From NCBI GenBank assembly GCA_002104985.1, contig MCGO01000272.1, positions 1-44,118 of the forward strand: a stretch of 44,118 nucleotides of DNA. Direction: 5' to 3'. This DNA is from Rhizoclosmatium globosum. Taxonomy: Eukaryota; Chytridiomycota; Chytridiomycetes; Chytridiales; Chytriomycetaceae. Below, piece after piece: positions 21,595 through 31,378 of the stretch; the stretch's first letter is position 1; each line of letters begins with the position of its first letter. Under the pieces are notes generated by a model, which was not told the DNA's origin, did no database searches, and saw only the letters and a program-made list of their open reading frames with translations. The position numbers and the translations under genes are program-made.

Positions 21595-22440
21595 TCATTC
21601 TTCAACCTCATTCCTCCTACTCCCTTCAGCCTCCCCTCTCAAACCTCGACCCACAACCCCAAACAACACACTCCCCATAAACAAAACACTCAACACCCAA
21701 AACCTAACCCCCCCAAAATCCGGCTCCGTAAACGCATACATCCCACCCCACGTACACATCCAAACCGCCACACACGTCCCCACAACCGCAACCGCACTCG
21801 ACACAAACAACCCACTCGCAGTCGTATCAAAAAGCCACCACACCCCCATCGACAAAAACGCGGCCGCCAAGTTCGCGTGGTCTGCACTCGGCCATTGGAT
21901 CTTTGGGATCGCGTAGAGCGTCCCAAGGGTGATTCCGAGGAGCCGGAGGAGGGTTGACGGTGTTGGTGTGTTATGTGTCTGTGCGTGGTGATGTGTCACG
22001 AGGGGGAAGTGGATGAGGGAGTCGGCCCATGGGTATAACACTGCGCCGACGAGTGTTCCTGTTACGCCGAATGATATCGGGAGCCAGGGCGCGGTTTTGA
22101 GGACTGAGAGGAGGGGTGGGTTTGGGTGGTGGTGGGAGCTGAAGCGGAGCGGGATGCCGATTGGGGTTGGTCTGTGTGTTGTTGTTGGGATTGAAGTGGC
22201 GGCGGAGGATTGGTTTAGTGCGTTGTGAGATGTTATTCCGTGTGACTGGTGCAGGTTGTCGATGAGGAGGGAAAGGGAGAAGCCGAGTGTGAATAGGATT
22301 GTTGAGTGTAAGAGCGGCTTTTGGTTCAGAGGGCTCTTGCGTTTCCTTGATGAACTACTACTAGGTGGGCATGAAGGTGATGATGGGCTGCGCGTTCGAG
22401 GTGGTAGTGACTGAGAGGGTTCTTTAACGTGCGATGCCAT
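21595..22440 (-). CDS. INSIG family ER membrane protein
   Basis: One exon, 281 residues. A Pro/Ser/Arg-rich cytosolic N-terminus (1-40) is followed by about six membrane segments. INSIG landmarks are in order: TM1 FTLGFSLSLLIDNLH, then APWLPISFGVTGTLVGAVLYPWAD, then LSMGVWWLFDTTASG, whose Asp corresponds to the Asp of human INSIG-1 needed for SCAP and HMG-CoA reductase binding, and FTEPDFGGVRFWVLS plus VVGRGLRG at the end. INSIG proteins sit in the ER and couple sterol level to retention of SREBP-SCAP and to HMG-CoA reductase control. A His-rich loop (THHHAQTH) is specific to this copy. A membrane RING-H2 ligase lies upstream on the same strand. Confidence 0.88.
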   Translation of the reverse strand: MASHVKEPSQSLPPRTRSPSSPSCPPSSSSSRKRKSPLNQKPLLHSTILFTLGFSLSLLIDNLHQSHGITSHNALNQSSAATSIPTTTHRPTPIGIPLRFSSHHHPNPPLLSVLKTAPWLPISFGVTGTLVGAVLYPWADSLIHFPLVTHHHAQTHNTPTPSTLLRLLGITLGTLYAIPKIQWPSADHANLAAAFLSMGVWWLFDTTASGLFVSSAVAVVGTCVAVWMCTWGGMYAFTEPDFGGVRFWVLSVLFMGSVLFGVVGRGLRGEAEGSRRNEVEE

Positions 22441-22875
22441 CGTTGCTTGCTCAATTGTAGACTGTTTCTGGGTTGTGTTGAGGGTGCTCTGGTTTTTGTT
22501 TTTCTTTTGCCAAGCCGACTGCCCAATGATGGCCTGATTTTTTGGAATGAGGTGGCCTGACCATTTTGAATCAAAAACAATTGCACTACCACTTTCCTCT
22601 TGCCTTTAACACCGTATTAAAATTACTATTTAAACCTTGCGAGAATAAGAAAGACAAACTCTTGATCAAGGTGGCTCATGAGCGGAGGAGCGGAGGAGAT
22701 GTACGAGGGTTTGCAAGCCAAACCCTCAGGGGTTTATTCAGTCAAGAGAAGAGAGAATATAGTGCAACTAGGTTTAAGAACGCAGACAGCTGATATATAC
22801 AAAAATACAATTCAACCCCATTTATTCTAACATCTACTCTAACATTTCATCTATCACACTCTAATTATACTCTCT
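22441..22875 (-). other. intergenic region, INSIG promoter side
   Basis: 435 bases between the INSIG start and the end of the RING-H2 gene. It is A/T-rich in its right half (22790-22875). I see no gene, RNA or strong repeat. It should hold the INSIG promoter and the 3' end of the RING gene; no sterol-regulatory-element match stands out by eye. Confidence 0.4.
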
Positions 22876-24418
22876 TTAAAACAATGTACGGTTTTTGATG
22901 CGATCACGACAATACGGGCTGTTTTTTCAAAGATTTTAAAACACTTTAAAATATGCACCAAAATTCTCACCAATGATCATGTTCTTCCAGCCACGCTACC
23001 AAGCAATCTTCATGATACGAATGTCCACACCGCATCCTTTTGATGATCTCTCCATTCTTCCACGGCTCCAAACATATTGCGCATTCTGTTTCGCGTACGG
23101 TTTCATGTCTGCTAGGGTTTCCACGCTTGCAATTTTTTGAATGAGGTGATTCTGCCGCTGCTGCGGCTGTTTGGTTTTTGGGAAAGAAAGGGCTCCAGTT
23201 GATTCGTGAGGGAGGTGTGGATGTTACGGCTGGAAGTGGGAGTTCGGTGTCTTTGGACGGTAGTGAAAGAGGAGTTTCGGTGAGAGTCTCGGTGGATATT
23301 GGGTCAAGGTATGTGATTGTTGTAAGTCGTCGAATAGCTTGTGGACTGACGCCGTGATATGTTGGTAAATCAAAGAGTAGAAAACAGCATGGCTGTGAGG
23401 TAGGAGCGACGTTAGTCTTTCGAGTCGATTGAATGGATACTTGCCATGAAGCAGATTGGAATCGAAATACAGACGAGAATAATGCATTGAGCGAGAGATA
23501 TGTAGAATGTGTATGTGTATGTCAGAGTTGGTGTCGTAAACTGTGGAAGCATTATGTTAGATTTTTGAGAGGTCCAAGTTATGAGACTGGCTTACACATT
23601 TTTGATCCGCTGTTTTCACAATCGCAATTCCTGCTGGAATCAAAGCAATTTGAACCATAGAGATTACAAAGCTCATAAAGAATGTACATCTCGAAAGCAC
23701 GAATCTATTTTGTTTTTCGTTTGTGTTTGTCAGATTTCTGAGGCCGACAGCAAAGTCCAGGCCTTCTCTTTCTCTCTTACCTTCGATACACCTCCCACGT
23801 CATTCTCATTGTAGATCCAAGTTTTGGATTAGGTAGATTGATGAGTAGTCCGGTTGCAAGGAGGATCTGCGCGAGCATCACACTAGCACTTGACAGAGCA
23901 AACACCCATACTCCAGAGTCACATGGCTCACGGTCTTTCAAAAGTGCATATATGCTTAGTGAGAGCATGAGAATTAGAAGCGTGATTTCAAGGCAGAGCC
24001 ATATCCTGCATGGGATTTTAGTCAGGGAAACTTGAATGATGAAGTTTAATGCGTACCGCCATGCTAATATCATATAAGGTACATCTCTGCCTGTTTCGTC
24101 AGCAGTTGTTCCGTTGATGGCGATAGGTTGAGCGCGTTCTTGGGTTTGTCGTTGATGATCGCGAGCTGGACGAGTTGAACGAGGGATCCGTGTTGATCGC
24201 GTCGCCCGCGAATTTGAAGGTGATGATGAAGTGGAGACGATGAAGGAATCATCGAGTGGAGCTGACGGTGCTGGGGGGAGGGGCTTGTTCTCTGGGGAAG
24301 GCATTATCGTGTCTGAACTGTCAGCAGAAAGCAGTGGAGGAGGATCTGGAGTGATAATATCTGCTAGAGGCTCAGAGGTATTTAGGAAGCCTGGCTCTGG
24401 GTTCAATGAAGAAGGCAT
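22876..24418 (-). CDS. multi-pass membrane RING-H2 E3 ubiquitin ligase
   Basis: Six exons (24057-24418, 23781-24005, 23596-23704, 23445-23540, 22971-23392, 22876-22918) sum to 418 residues. The N-terminal 110 residues are disordered (Pro/Ser/Arg). About four hydrophobic segments follow (IWLCLEITLLILMLSLSIYALL; FALSSASVMLAQILLATGLL; SFVISMVQIALIPAG; SLAQCIILVCISIPICF). A spacer leads to the C-terminal RING-H2: [37 protein letters not shown]. The last cysteine pair depends on splicing out 22919-22970, so unspliced reading gives a false early stop. Layout and spacing resemble plant and fungal membrane RING ligases. One intron (23393-23444) has a GC donor (ATG|GCAAGT). The gene is divergent from the lectin at 24462 with only 43 bases between start codons. 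Confidence 0.88.
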
Positions 24419-24461
24419 CTTTTCGTTGGTGTTTTGTTGTCGACAATTTGCCACGAAAAAG

Positions 24462-26396
24462 ATGATTTTGGAGTTCCTCTCACTCGTCCTTGTCCTTTGC
24501 GCAAGTGCCGTGAAAGCATCGGCGAATTCCCCAATCTTTCAAAGGCCGTTGGAGCCGCTGGGCTTCCCAACAAAGTATGACTACCGCCAGAGTTTGAAGA
24601 AGCCATTTGCCCTTAACCCAGGCATGAAAACATCGGAAAAGACTGCATCGTACAATATCCCGCATTGGAAGGCTTCCGGATGTAATGCTTATTAAATGTG
24701 TTTTAATGGTGGTAATAAGCTGCTCATCCAACCCATCTTAGATGCCCATCCCGTCGAGGACCGGGTCCGCTTAGCTCCCAATGCTCCTGAAGTGCAAGGT
24801 GCAATCTGGTGCACTGAGCCAAACCCGCACAAGGAATGGATTGCCACGTTTTCATTCAAGGTCTCTTCCCCACCATCAAATAACCCTTCCGTCAACAGTG
24901 GGGGCGAGGGTCTTGGTATCTTTTACGCAAAGGATCCCCATCAATCGGGTCCTATCTATGGAAGCAAGGATCTCTGGCAAGGTATGGGGATGAAGTGGAT
25001 GAGAAAGGGCTTATCAAACTAAACAACTATTAGGTCTTTTGATTGGAATGGACTCATCACTGCCAGGGCGACGATATGTTCCACTGATTTACGGATACGT
25101 CAACGAGTATGGAACTCAGGCTTTCAATGGATACCAAAAGAGTCCTGACGCGAACAGAGTTGGATTCTTGGGTCAGTGTTACAGAGATTATAGAAACTCT
25201 CCTCATCGAGTTTATGGACGTTTGTCTTATGTTGGAAAGACCTTGAAGGTAATCTGTCGCGCGTACATGGCAGGGAGCTTCTAACGACCTGACATCGCTA
25301 GCTCGAAATGGACCTTAATCAAGACGGAAATGCGTTCAGTGAATGCTTTTCAAAGAGCAATGTCGATCTTCCTATTGGATACCATTTCGGAGTGAGTGCT
25401 GCGACTCAAAAAGTCCTTCATGGTATGCTATGTCGCATTCCATGTTCGCAGCTAACATCCTGTCAGATGATCACGATTTATTCAGCTTCGAAGTTTCTGA
25501 AGTGAATCCGTCTGGCAAAAAGGTAAGAATTTCTGCACCTTTTCGTTAAGCTGACACACTTCTTGCAGGGTCAGGAGGAGCGAGAGGGCCTTCCCATCAA
25601 CAAAGAAGACCTACAGGTTTGTCTCCAAATTGTTTGCTACTTTCTTTCAGAAGCTTAGCTTTAAATTTAGAAAATCAAAGAAGTCTCGGAACTTGTCGAC
25701 AAAATTGAAGAAACTGAAAACCAATCGTCATTGCCAACAGGATTTAGTCAAGAGTTTGGGGTATGTTCATCTTGTGGTGGGATTGTGGCTAATTGGGAAT
25801 ATCTAGCTCCCACAAATCCAAATCTTGGTTCAAAACCAAGAAAAAATGATCAACTCTATCAACTTGCTGACGGAAAAGTTTGGCATGGCACCAATTCTCG
25901 CAGCGAGGCTTGCGAACCATCATTTTGACCGTTTGACGGACATGCACATGTCGCGTCTTGGTTCTGAGACAGAAGATTTAGAGAAACGAATTGATAAAAT
26001 GATGTAAGGAATCTTAATAAGATACGAACGTGGACTTATTTTGAGTCAGGGATGTTGCAAGCTCAGCGAGTAAGAATGTGAAAATGCTGATCGAATCCGT
26101 TACTGCCACTATTGCATTGGTATGTAATTCTTAGAACTTGATTTCTGTTATTAAATTCTTGCGTTCAGGGTGATTCGACGTTGAAGGGACTGGCTGAGGC
26201 ATTGGAACGTCAAAATAGCCAGTTGGAATCAACAGTTCAACTTGCTACCGTCGTCCAAGGAACCAAGAAACGAGGAGGTGGCAGTTGGACAATGTACCTT
26301 GCTTTCTTTGTTGTTGGTGGTTTGGTTGTGGTTGCGGTGAGATCAGCTATGAGGTCTTCAAACACGCGTTCTTCTGGTGGATTGGGATACCACTGA
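24462..26396 (+). CDS. L-type lectin cargo receptor (ERGIC-53/Emp47-like), copy 1
   Basis: Ten exons (24462-24681, 24742-24981, 25034-25248, 25302-25422, 25467-25522, 25569-25616, 25671-25760, 25807-26003, 26050-26119, 26169-26396) give 494 residues. Signal peptide (LSLVLVLCASAVKASA), then a leguminous-type lectin domain to about 270: YDYRQSLKKPF, GAIWCTEPNP, GEGLGIFYAKD, GQCYRDYRNSP, and the late DDHDLFSFEVSEVNP segment typical of ERGIC-53 and VIP36 relatives. A long helical, coiled-coil-like part follows, then one C-terminal membrane helix (LAFFVVGGLVVVAV) and a short cytosolic tail ending GLGYH. Such proteins carry glycoproteins from ER to Golgi. No classical KKxx retrieval signal is visible in the tail. 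A second lectin lies at 29609-31246. Confidence 0.88.
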
Positions 26397-26596
26397 AAAT
26401 AAAATCAACGTAAATGTATAAATTGTCACATGCACACACAAGAAAATAATTTCAGCCCCCAACTTAAAATTAAGACTCATGCAAGTGGGTTGTGGTTGAT
26501 GAAAGCCCAAAAATCCAGAAAAACGCGGCCAAAATCACTGTATTAAGTTTCAAGAAATGATCAAATCCAGGCGAACTTCCATCCTACGCTGCGCCA

Positions 26597-27436
26597 GTGA
26601 CTGACCTTCCGTCCACCCTTCTCTTTGCTCAACTAGACAAGCATACCGCCACCCTGAACAAAATTGATGACGCCGCTCTCTTCTCAATCAATCTGAAATT
26701 CACTGATCTTAACATGTTCATCCTGCATCCACAAACTTACACAGGTTTTGGCACAACTGCATCAACAAAAATCAAGTTCTCCTCTTGCTCACCATTTGTC
26801 ACAATCTCCCGAACCGATGGATCTACAGTCGCTGAAATGACTCCATTCGACTTTGACAACGATCAAGGATATACGGTGCACATCGGTGGTGATGAATACA
26901 AGATCAATGTGGAAGCCCCACGATTCCTCAAAAGTATGAATGTGAAAGAACTTTGCTCTTTTATTGGACCCAAGGGGAGTTACCACTGGCGCACGGATGG
27001 CATTGCAATGGATATCACTGCTTTGGAGGATGATGCCTTTGTTGCTGATGCTCCGATGGGTGTGAAGGGGTTGGCGTTTGCATTGCACTTCACCCCACAC
27101 AATGAAACGGCCATGATTCAGGACTTGTCTTCGAAAAAGTCCACGTTCAGCTTCAAAAACTTTCTTGGTAAAATTAGTGGTGGGGATGGGGGACGTAAAG
27201 TCGCCAAGATGGTAGTGGATTTCAAGAATTTGCAGACGAATGGGGTTTTGTATCCAGCGTTTGAAGCTGTTGCTTGGAAAACGGAGGAGGAATGCGTGTT
27301 GTTGGCTGCTTCTGCTCTTGCTGCTCAGTTTGGACTTCGCTATCGTTTATTCACTCGGTTCTTGAATGGATACAAAGTATCTGGGGCAAAGAATTTTAGA
27401 GCTATGGAGTTTGGTGGTGCAGTATTTGACTCTTAA
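26597..27436 (+). CDS. protein of unknown function, mostly beta (start uncertain)
   Basis: An open frame of about 279 residues with strand-rich composition (INLKFTDLNMFILHP, FTISRTDGSTVAEM-like, YTVHIGGDEYKINVEAP, GSYHWRTDG, GLAFALHFTP, KMVVDFKNLQ). It resembles a beta-barrel lipid-binding or tubby/LURP-type fold only in a general way; I do not recognise it. No ATG opens the frame; the codon at 26597 is GTG. One possibility is a 5' intron (26485-26597) that joins A to TG and creates the start codon across a splice. Otherwise translation begins at an internal Met near residue 36. It is convergent with the 7-TM gene downstream. Confidence 0.55.
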   Translation: MTDLPSTLLFAQLDKHTATLNKIDDAALFSINLKFTDLNMFILHPQTYTGFGTTASTKIKFSSCSPFVTISRTDGSTVAEMTPFDFDNDQGYTVHIGGDEYKINVEAPRFLKSMNVKELCSFIGPKGSYHWRTDGIAMDITALEDDAFVADAPMGVKGLAFALHFTPHNETAMIQDLSSKKSTFSFKNFLGKISGGDGGRKVAKMVVDFKNLQTNGVLYPAFEAVAWKTEEECVLLAASALAAQFGLRYRLFTRFLNGYKVSGAKNFRAMEFGGAVFDS

Positions 27437-27464
27437 ACTTTTTTAAAGAACGCGAACTAGTGCT

Positions 27465-28388
27465 TTACTCAGTATTAATTGTCTTCCCTTGACCATCTGT
27501 TCCTTCAGACACCATCGTGTCTTGACTTCTCACAGTATGCCCACCCATAGATTGTCGTCTTGCAGTCTCAACTCGACTCTTCCGCCTGCTGAGCTCCTTC
27601 TCTTTCTCCTTCCGTAAAGCGATTTTCATAGCTACCAGAATCAAGAATATGAATGTAATCATAAACTCGACAGCTAGTAAATATGCCTCATTGTACGTAA
27701 TGACGTAAATGATGTCAAGTCCAGTTAAAACACTGTACACCATAATTGACGCGATACCGTATTGCGATATGATTGTAAAGTGCTTGTCAACAGTTCTTCC
27801 GTCTGTCTTTGTCTTGTGTAGATGTTTTATGAACGTCAGTAGAAAGACGAGATCGATGATGTTCAGTGAGCCAAACATCGAGATCGAAGCATTATAAATG
27901 ATGTCAAACAATTTAGGATACGAACTCCATATCAAGACGGTGCGACAAGTCATTGGAATGATCGTTACAAGACTCGCCAACATAGTCAAGAACCAAACAG
28001 GCCAAACTACCGTTGGAAATTCTTGTTCAATAATTGGATATGTTCGCACATAACTGTAGTATAGGTATGTTAGATTGAACATCGATATGCAACAACTGCG
28101 AACAGCCCGCGAAATAGTTCGCAGCTGTGGTTGCGAAGTATCGAAAAACCAGGATAAAATGATTGCCTCGGACGCGTAGAGTATTATTTGAGAGAAGGCC
28201 ATAACAATAAGTGAAATGTTGAAAGGAGTTGCGACATATTTCCATAAAGCCTGTTTCCGTTTCTTTGGAACTTGGTGTTTGACAATTTCCCTCACGACTG
28301 CAGCTAGAAACCCGAGCGACGCAAAAGACATTACGGAGCAGAAGCAGATTCCTGGAAGGATGAGCTGGTTATCAATGTTCTCACTCAT
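27465..28388 (-). CDS. 7-TM family protein A
   Basis: One exon, 307 residues, seven hydrophobic segments. Family landmarks, also seen in five other copies in this window: TPFNISLIVMAFSQ (TM2), VRSCC then LTYLYYSYVRTYPIIEQEFP (TM3 and loop), an aromatic PVW before TM4, NIIDLVFLLTFIKHL (TM5), HFTIISQYGIAS and LTGLDIIY (TM6), and MKIALRKEKEKE after TM7. The cytosolic tail has RRQSMGG and SQDTMV. The topology fits a receptor-like protein with an outside N-terminus and cytosolic tail, but no known GPCR class is recognised. The ATG at 28388 was chosen because the longer frame starts at TTG. A conserved stretch upstream (TTACGTAC) is shared with copies B and D. Confidence 0.8.
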   Translation of the reverse strand: MSENIDNQLILPGICFCSVMSFASLGFLAAVVREIVKHQVPKKRKQALWKYVATPFNISLIVMAFSQIILYASEAIILSWFFDTSQPQLRTISRAVRSCCISMFNLTYLYYSYVRTYPIIEQEFPTVVWPVWFLTMLASLVTIIPMTCRTVLIWSSYPKLFDIIYNASISMFGSLNIIDLVFLLTFIKHLHKTKTDGRTVDKHFTIISQYGIASIMVYSVLTGLDIIYVITYNEAYLLAVEFMITFIFLILVAMKIALRKEKEKELSRRKSRVETARRQSMGGHTVRSQDTMVSEGTDGQGKTINTE

Positions 28389-28554
28389 GGTTGTGTTGTC
28401 ATGTACGTAACGAAAATCTCTTGAAAATGGTTCGTGCTTGTGGGGAAACAAAGTTCAAAACGGAGAATGAGACGTTCCGATGCTTAATGGAGACTGGGAC
28501 TGGCCCGAAAGTAATCAATTGAAAAGGGAGGAGATGACCTTAAATAAATTCATT

Positions 28555-29460
28555 TTATCGTATTGAACAACCCGTCAAGACATTGTCAAGTTCCTTCTCC
28601 TCAACTTTTCCTTCCAATACTACAGTGTCCTGCGATCTTGCTTCGATCAGCTGTCTGCGTACAGTTTGCTGTCTCTCGGTTTTCTTGTCCTTGTGTTTCC
28701 GTAATGTAACTTTCATGGAGATTAAAATCAAAAATATGCTCGTCATCATTAGTTCCGCGGCTATCAAGAATGCTTCGTCGTATTGATAGACTATCAAGAT
28801 ATCTAGTGTTGTCAAAACACTAAAAACCATTACAGCAGCGATTCCGTGACGCGATATTATCATAAAGTGTTCATCAACAGGTTGATCTTCGGTCTTTGTG
28901 TGCAATAGATATTTCATAAACGTCAAAAGGAAGAAGAAATCAATAATGTTTGATGAAGCAAACATTGATACTGAAGCGTTTAACATTACTCTGACGACTT
29001 CATCGTTATTATTCCAGATGAGTATGATTCGGCAAGTAAGTGGAATGATCGTTACAAGACTTGCCAACGTGGTCAAGACCCAAACAGGCCAAACTGCGGT
29101 TGGGAACTCCTGTTCAATAATGGGGTGTGTTCTCACATAACTGTAATGGAGGTATGTGAGGTTGAAGAGTGTTATACAGCAACTTCGAACTGCTTGAGGG
29201 ATTGTTTTGGAGGACATCGATTGATCATAAAGAGTGGATAATATGATAGATTCTGACGCGTAGAGAAATATTTGGGAAATCGACATCAGGATTAGCGAGA
29301 TGTTGAAAGGTGTCGCAATGTACTTCCAAATTGATTGTTTACGAATCTTTGGGACGTGGTGACATATTATCTCCCTCAATATTGCAGCGAGGAACCCGAG
29401 TGATACAACGGACATTATGGAGCAGAAGTAGATTCCTGGTACGATGAGCTGAGAGCCCAA
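28555..29460 (-). CDS. 7-TM family protein B, start codon apparently lost
   Basis: 301 residues if read from 29460. It has all the family landmarks: TPFNISLILMSISQ, VRSCC, LTYLHYSYVRTHPIIEQEFP, NIIDFFFLLTFMKYL, HFMIISRHGIAAV, LTTLDILIV, MKVTLRKHKDK, and a tail with SQDTVV. Where copy D reads ANMDPQL, this copy reads ANLGSQL, so the expected ATG is TTG. No other ATG is in frame before TM1; the longer open frame begins with GTG at 29583. Either an upstream exon supplies the start, a near-cognate codon is used, or the gene is inactivated at its start. RRQL stands where other copies have RRQS or RRMS. Confidence 0.7.
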   Translation of the reverse strand: MGSQLIVPGIYFCSIMSVVSLGFLAAILREIICHHVPKIRKQSIWKYIATPFNISLILMSISQIFLYASESIILSTLYDQSMSSKTIPQAVRSCCITLFNLTYLHYSYVRTHPIIEQEFPTAVWPVWVLTTLASLVTIIPLTCRIILIWNNNDEVVRVMLNASVSMFASSNIIDFFFLLTFMKYLLHTKTEDQPVDEHFMIISRHGIAAVMVFSVLTTLDILIVYQYDEAFLIAAELMMTSIFLILISMKVTLRKHKDKKTERQQTVRRQLIEARSQDTVVLEGKVEEKELDNVLTGCSIR

Positions 29461-29567
29461 GTTTGCAGCAGCGCTTCGTACGTAATGCAAATCCTTGAAA
29501 AATCTGTCTTGCTCTCTCCGGCGTGAATAAAACTTGAACAGTGGCAGAAATCGACAAAAGGAAAGGT

Positions 29568-29587
29568 GGTCACGAGAGGTCACGAGA
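29568..29587 (+). repeat. tandem 10-bp direct repeat in shared lectin 2/7-TM B promoter
   Basis: GGTCACGAGA occurs twice head to tail (29568-29577, 29578-29587). It ends 21 bases before the lectin 2 ATG and lies in the short region between lectin 2 and 7-TM gene B. Its closeness to the start codon places it in the 5' leader or core promoter. Confidence 0.5.
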
Positions 29588-29608
29588 CCCTTTCAAGTTT
29601 CCACCAAA

Positions 29609-31246
29609 ATGCAACTTCCCTCCTTTCTCGTTCTTCTCAGTCTCGCCCTCGTTGCCAGTGCTTCACGGCGCTACTACCGCCCGCCTGGGCTGCAACGTGC
29701 GAATGCCACGAACGGGCTTCCAACAGCAACCCGCTTTGACTTCCGGCAGACCTTCAAGCGGCCGTTCTTCTTCCCGGTTGGATCCAAGACAATTCCGTAC
29801 TTTGAACTAGTTGGAGGTGAGTTGTCCTGAGTGTGGGTTCCAAGGTACTCTGTCAAGTCTCACCAAAACAACCAAAACAACCAAAACAACAACCAAAACA
29901 AAGACGCTTTTGCCTCAGACGAATCCGTGCGACTCGCGGGTTCGACGCCGTTCGCACTCGGCGGAATCTGGGCCGCGCATCCGAATCCGCATCCAGAATG
30001 GGTCGCAAACATCAAATTCAAGTCGGGATCGGCGGCGGCGGAACGAGGCGGAAAAGGCCTGGCGTTCTGGTACTCGAAACACAAACTGGAAAAGGGTCAC
30101 GTGAACGGCGGAACGGACGAGTGGACCGGTGCGTTGCCATGCTTACTGTAATAGCTTATTGAACAAGATATCTCACTGTAGGCCTTGCTGTGCTCTTCGA
30201 ATCTTCAGACTCAACAAAAGATCGATGGACTCCGCAAATATTCGGCCTTTTGAATGATGGTTCAAAAAAGGTTATGGCCAAAGATCTTGCTGATGCTGAT
30301 GTGGGATCAGTCGGAAACTGTTTCAGAAACTATCGCAACTCTCCCTATCCCGTGCATGTCAGGGTCTCATATATCGGCAAAACAATTTCAGTTAGTATGA
30401 GCTGGAAATTGTCATAATATATTCTTGAAGAGTATGGAAGGGCGACTCTAACCATACCAAACCAGGTTGAAATGGACAATCTCATGGACGGGAAAAGCTA
30501 CAGCATTTGTTTTGTCGCTTACGATGTTTCTCTTCCATCTGGCTATTACTTTGGCTTTACGGCATCTAATGGAATGCACTTGCATGATGATCACGATATT
30601 ATGTCTATGGAAATAAGCGAAGCTAACCCAAAAATCAAGGTTATAAGGCTTCCCTTTTCATGTGTTTTATTTATGCATACTTTAGGTCACTGAAGAAGAG
30701 GTTCTCGACGAGAAACTTATTCAAAAGATTGTCGAAGTGGATCAAATGGTAGACGAAATTCGAGCAGAGGAGGAAATTGGACAAGTCGCTTCCGAGAACG
30801 CTGCAGTTAGTGTACGCAATCTGTATTTTTCCTCACCAAAGTTAAAAATGTTACAGTCCGATGTGTTTCAAATCCAAATACTCGAAGCTCTCAATTCGAT
30901 TCAACAGCGACTCACAAAAATAGAACATCTAGGAAGCAACGATCCAACAATCATGTCCCGCATCCTCGCACCCATGGACAAGAAAGTCGCCGAAATGAAC
31001 AATATCATCAACAAACTCGAATCCGAAATTACGACTCTCAATGCAAACATTCGCGGACTGTATCAAGAACTTGAAATGAGCAGGTCACAGCAGTCGATTG
31101 ACAAGACGCACGAAGTTGTTCAAGGACAGAAACACCATTACTTCACGTACATTGTACTGATGCTTGTTGGGGGTGTAATGGCGTATGTGTTTTCCGTGGC
31201 GTACAGGGCGTGGTTGAGGGAACGAATGCCGAAGCGGTATATATAG
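29609..31246 (+). CDS. L-type lectin cargo receptor (ERGIC-53/Emp47-like), copy 2
   Basis: Six exons (29609-29816, 29904-30128, 30182-30390, 30466-30639, 30686-30811, 30857-31246) give 443 residues. Signal peptide (FLVLLSLALVASA), then a lectin domain: FDFRQTFKRPFF, GGIWAAHPNPHPEW, GGKGLAFWYSKH, VGNCFRNYRNSP, HDDHDIMSMEISEANP. A helical, coiled-coil-like segment follows (LEALNSIQQRLTKIEHL, MNNIINKLESEITTLNANI), then a C-terminal membrane helix (YIVLMLVGGVMAYVFSVAY) and a basic tail (RAWLRERMPKRYI). The splice sites after DEWTG and GKTIS correspond to those in copy 1, so the two are old duplicates; copy 2 has fewer introns. Intron 1 contains a CCAAAACAA repeat. Divergent from 7-TM gene B. Confidence 0.88.
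29863..29901 (+). repeat. CCAAAACAA minisatellite in intron 1 of lectin 2
   Basis: Four copies of CCAAAACAA (29863-29871, 29872-29880, 29881-29889, 29893-29901), the last offset by CAA. The array ends two bases before the 3' splice site at 29903, where a pyrimidine tract would be expected, so this intron has an A/C-rich rather than a T-rich 3' end. Confidence 0.7.
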
Positions 31247-31378
31247 TGAAGTTAAAAAGAGAGTGGGTATTATTGTATGATGATTTTGATTAAGGACTTA
31301 AAAAAGGCTTCTATCTATATAGTAAAAGATGTTCCAAAGCGCTGACCTAAAATTTTGATATTTTTGCAGATTTTCACC

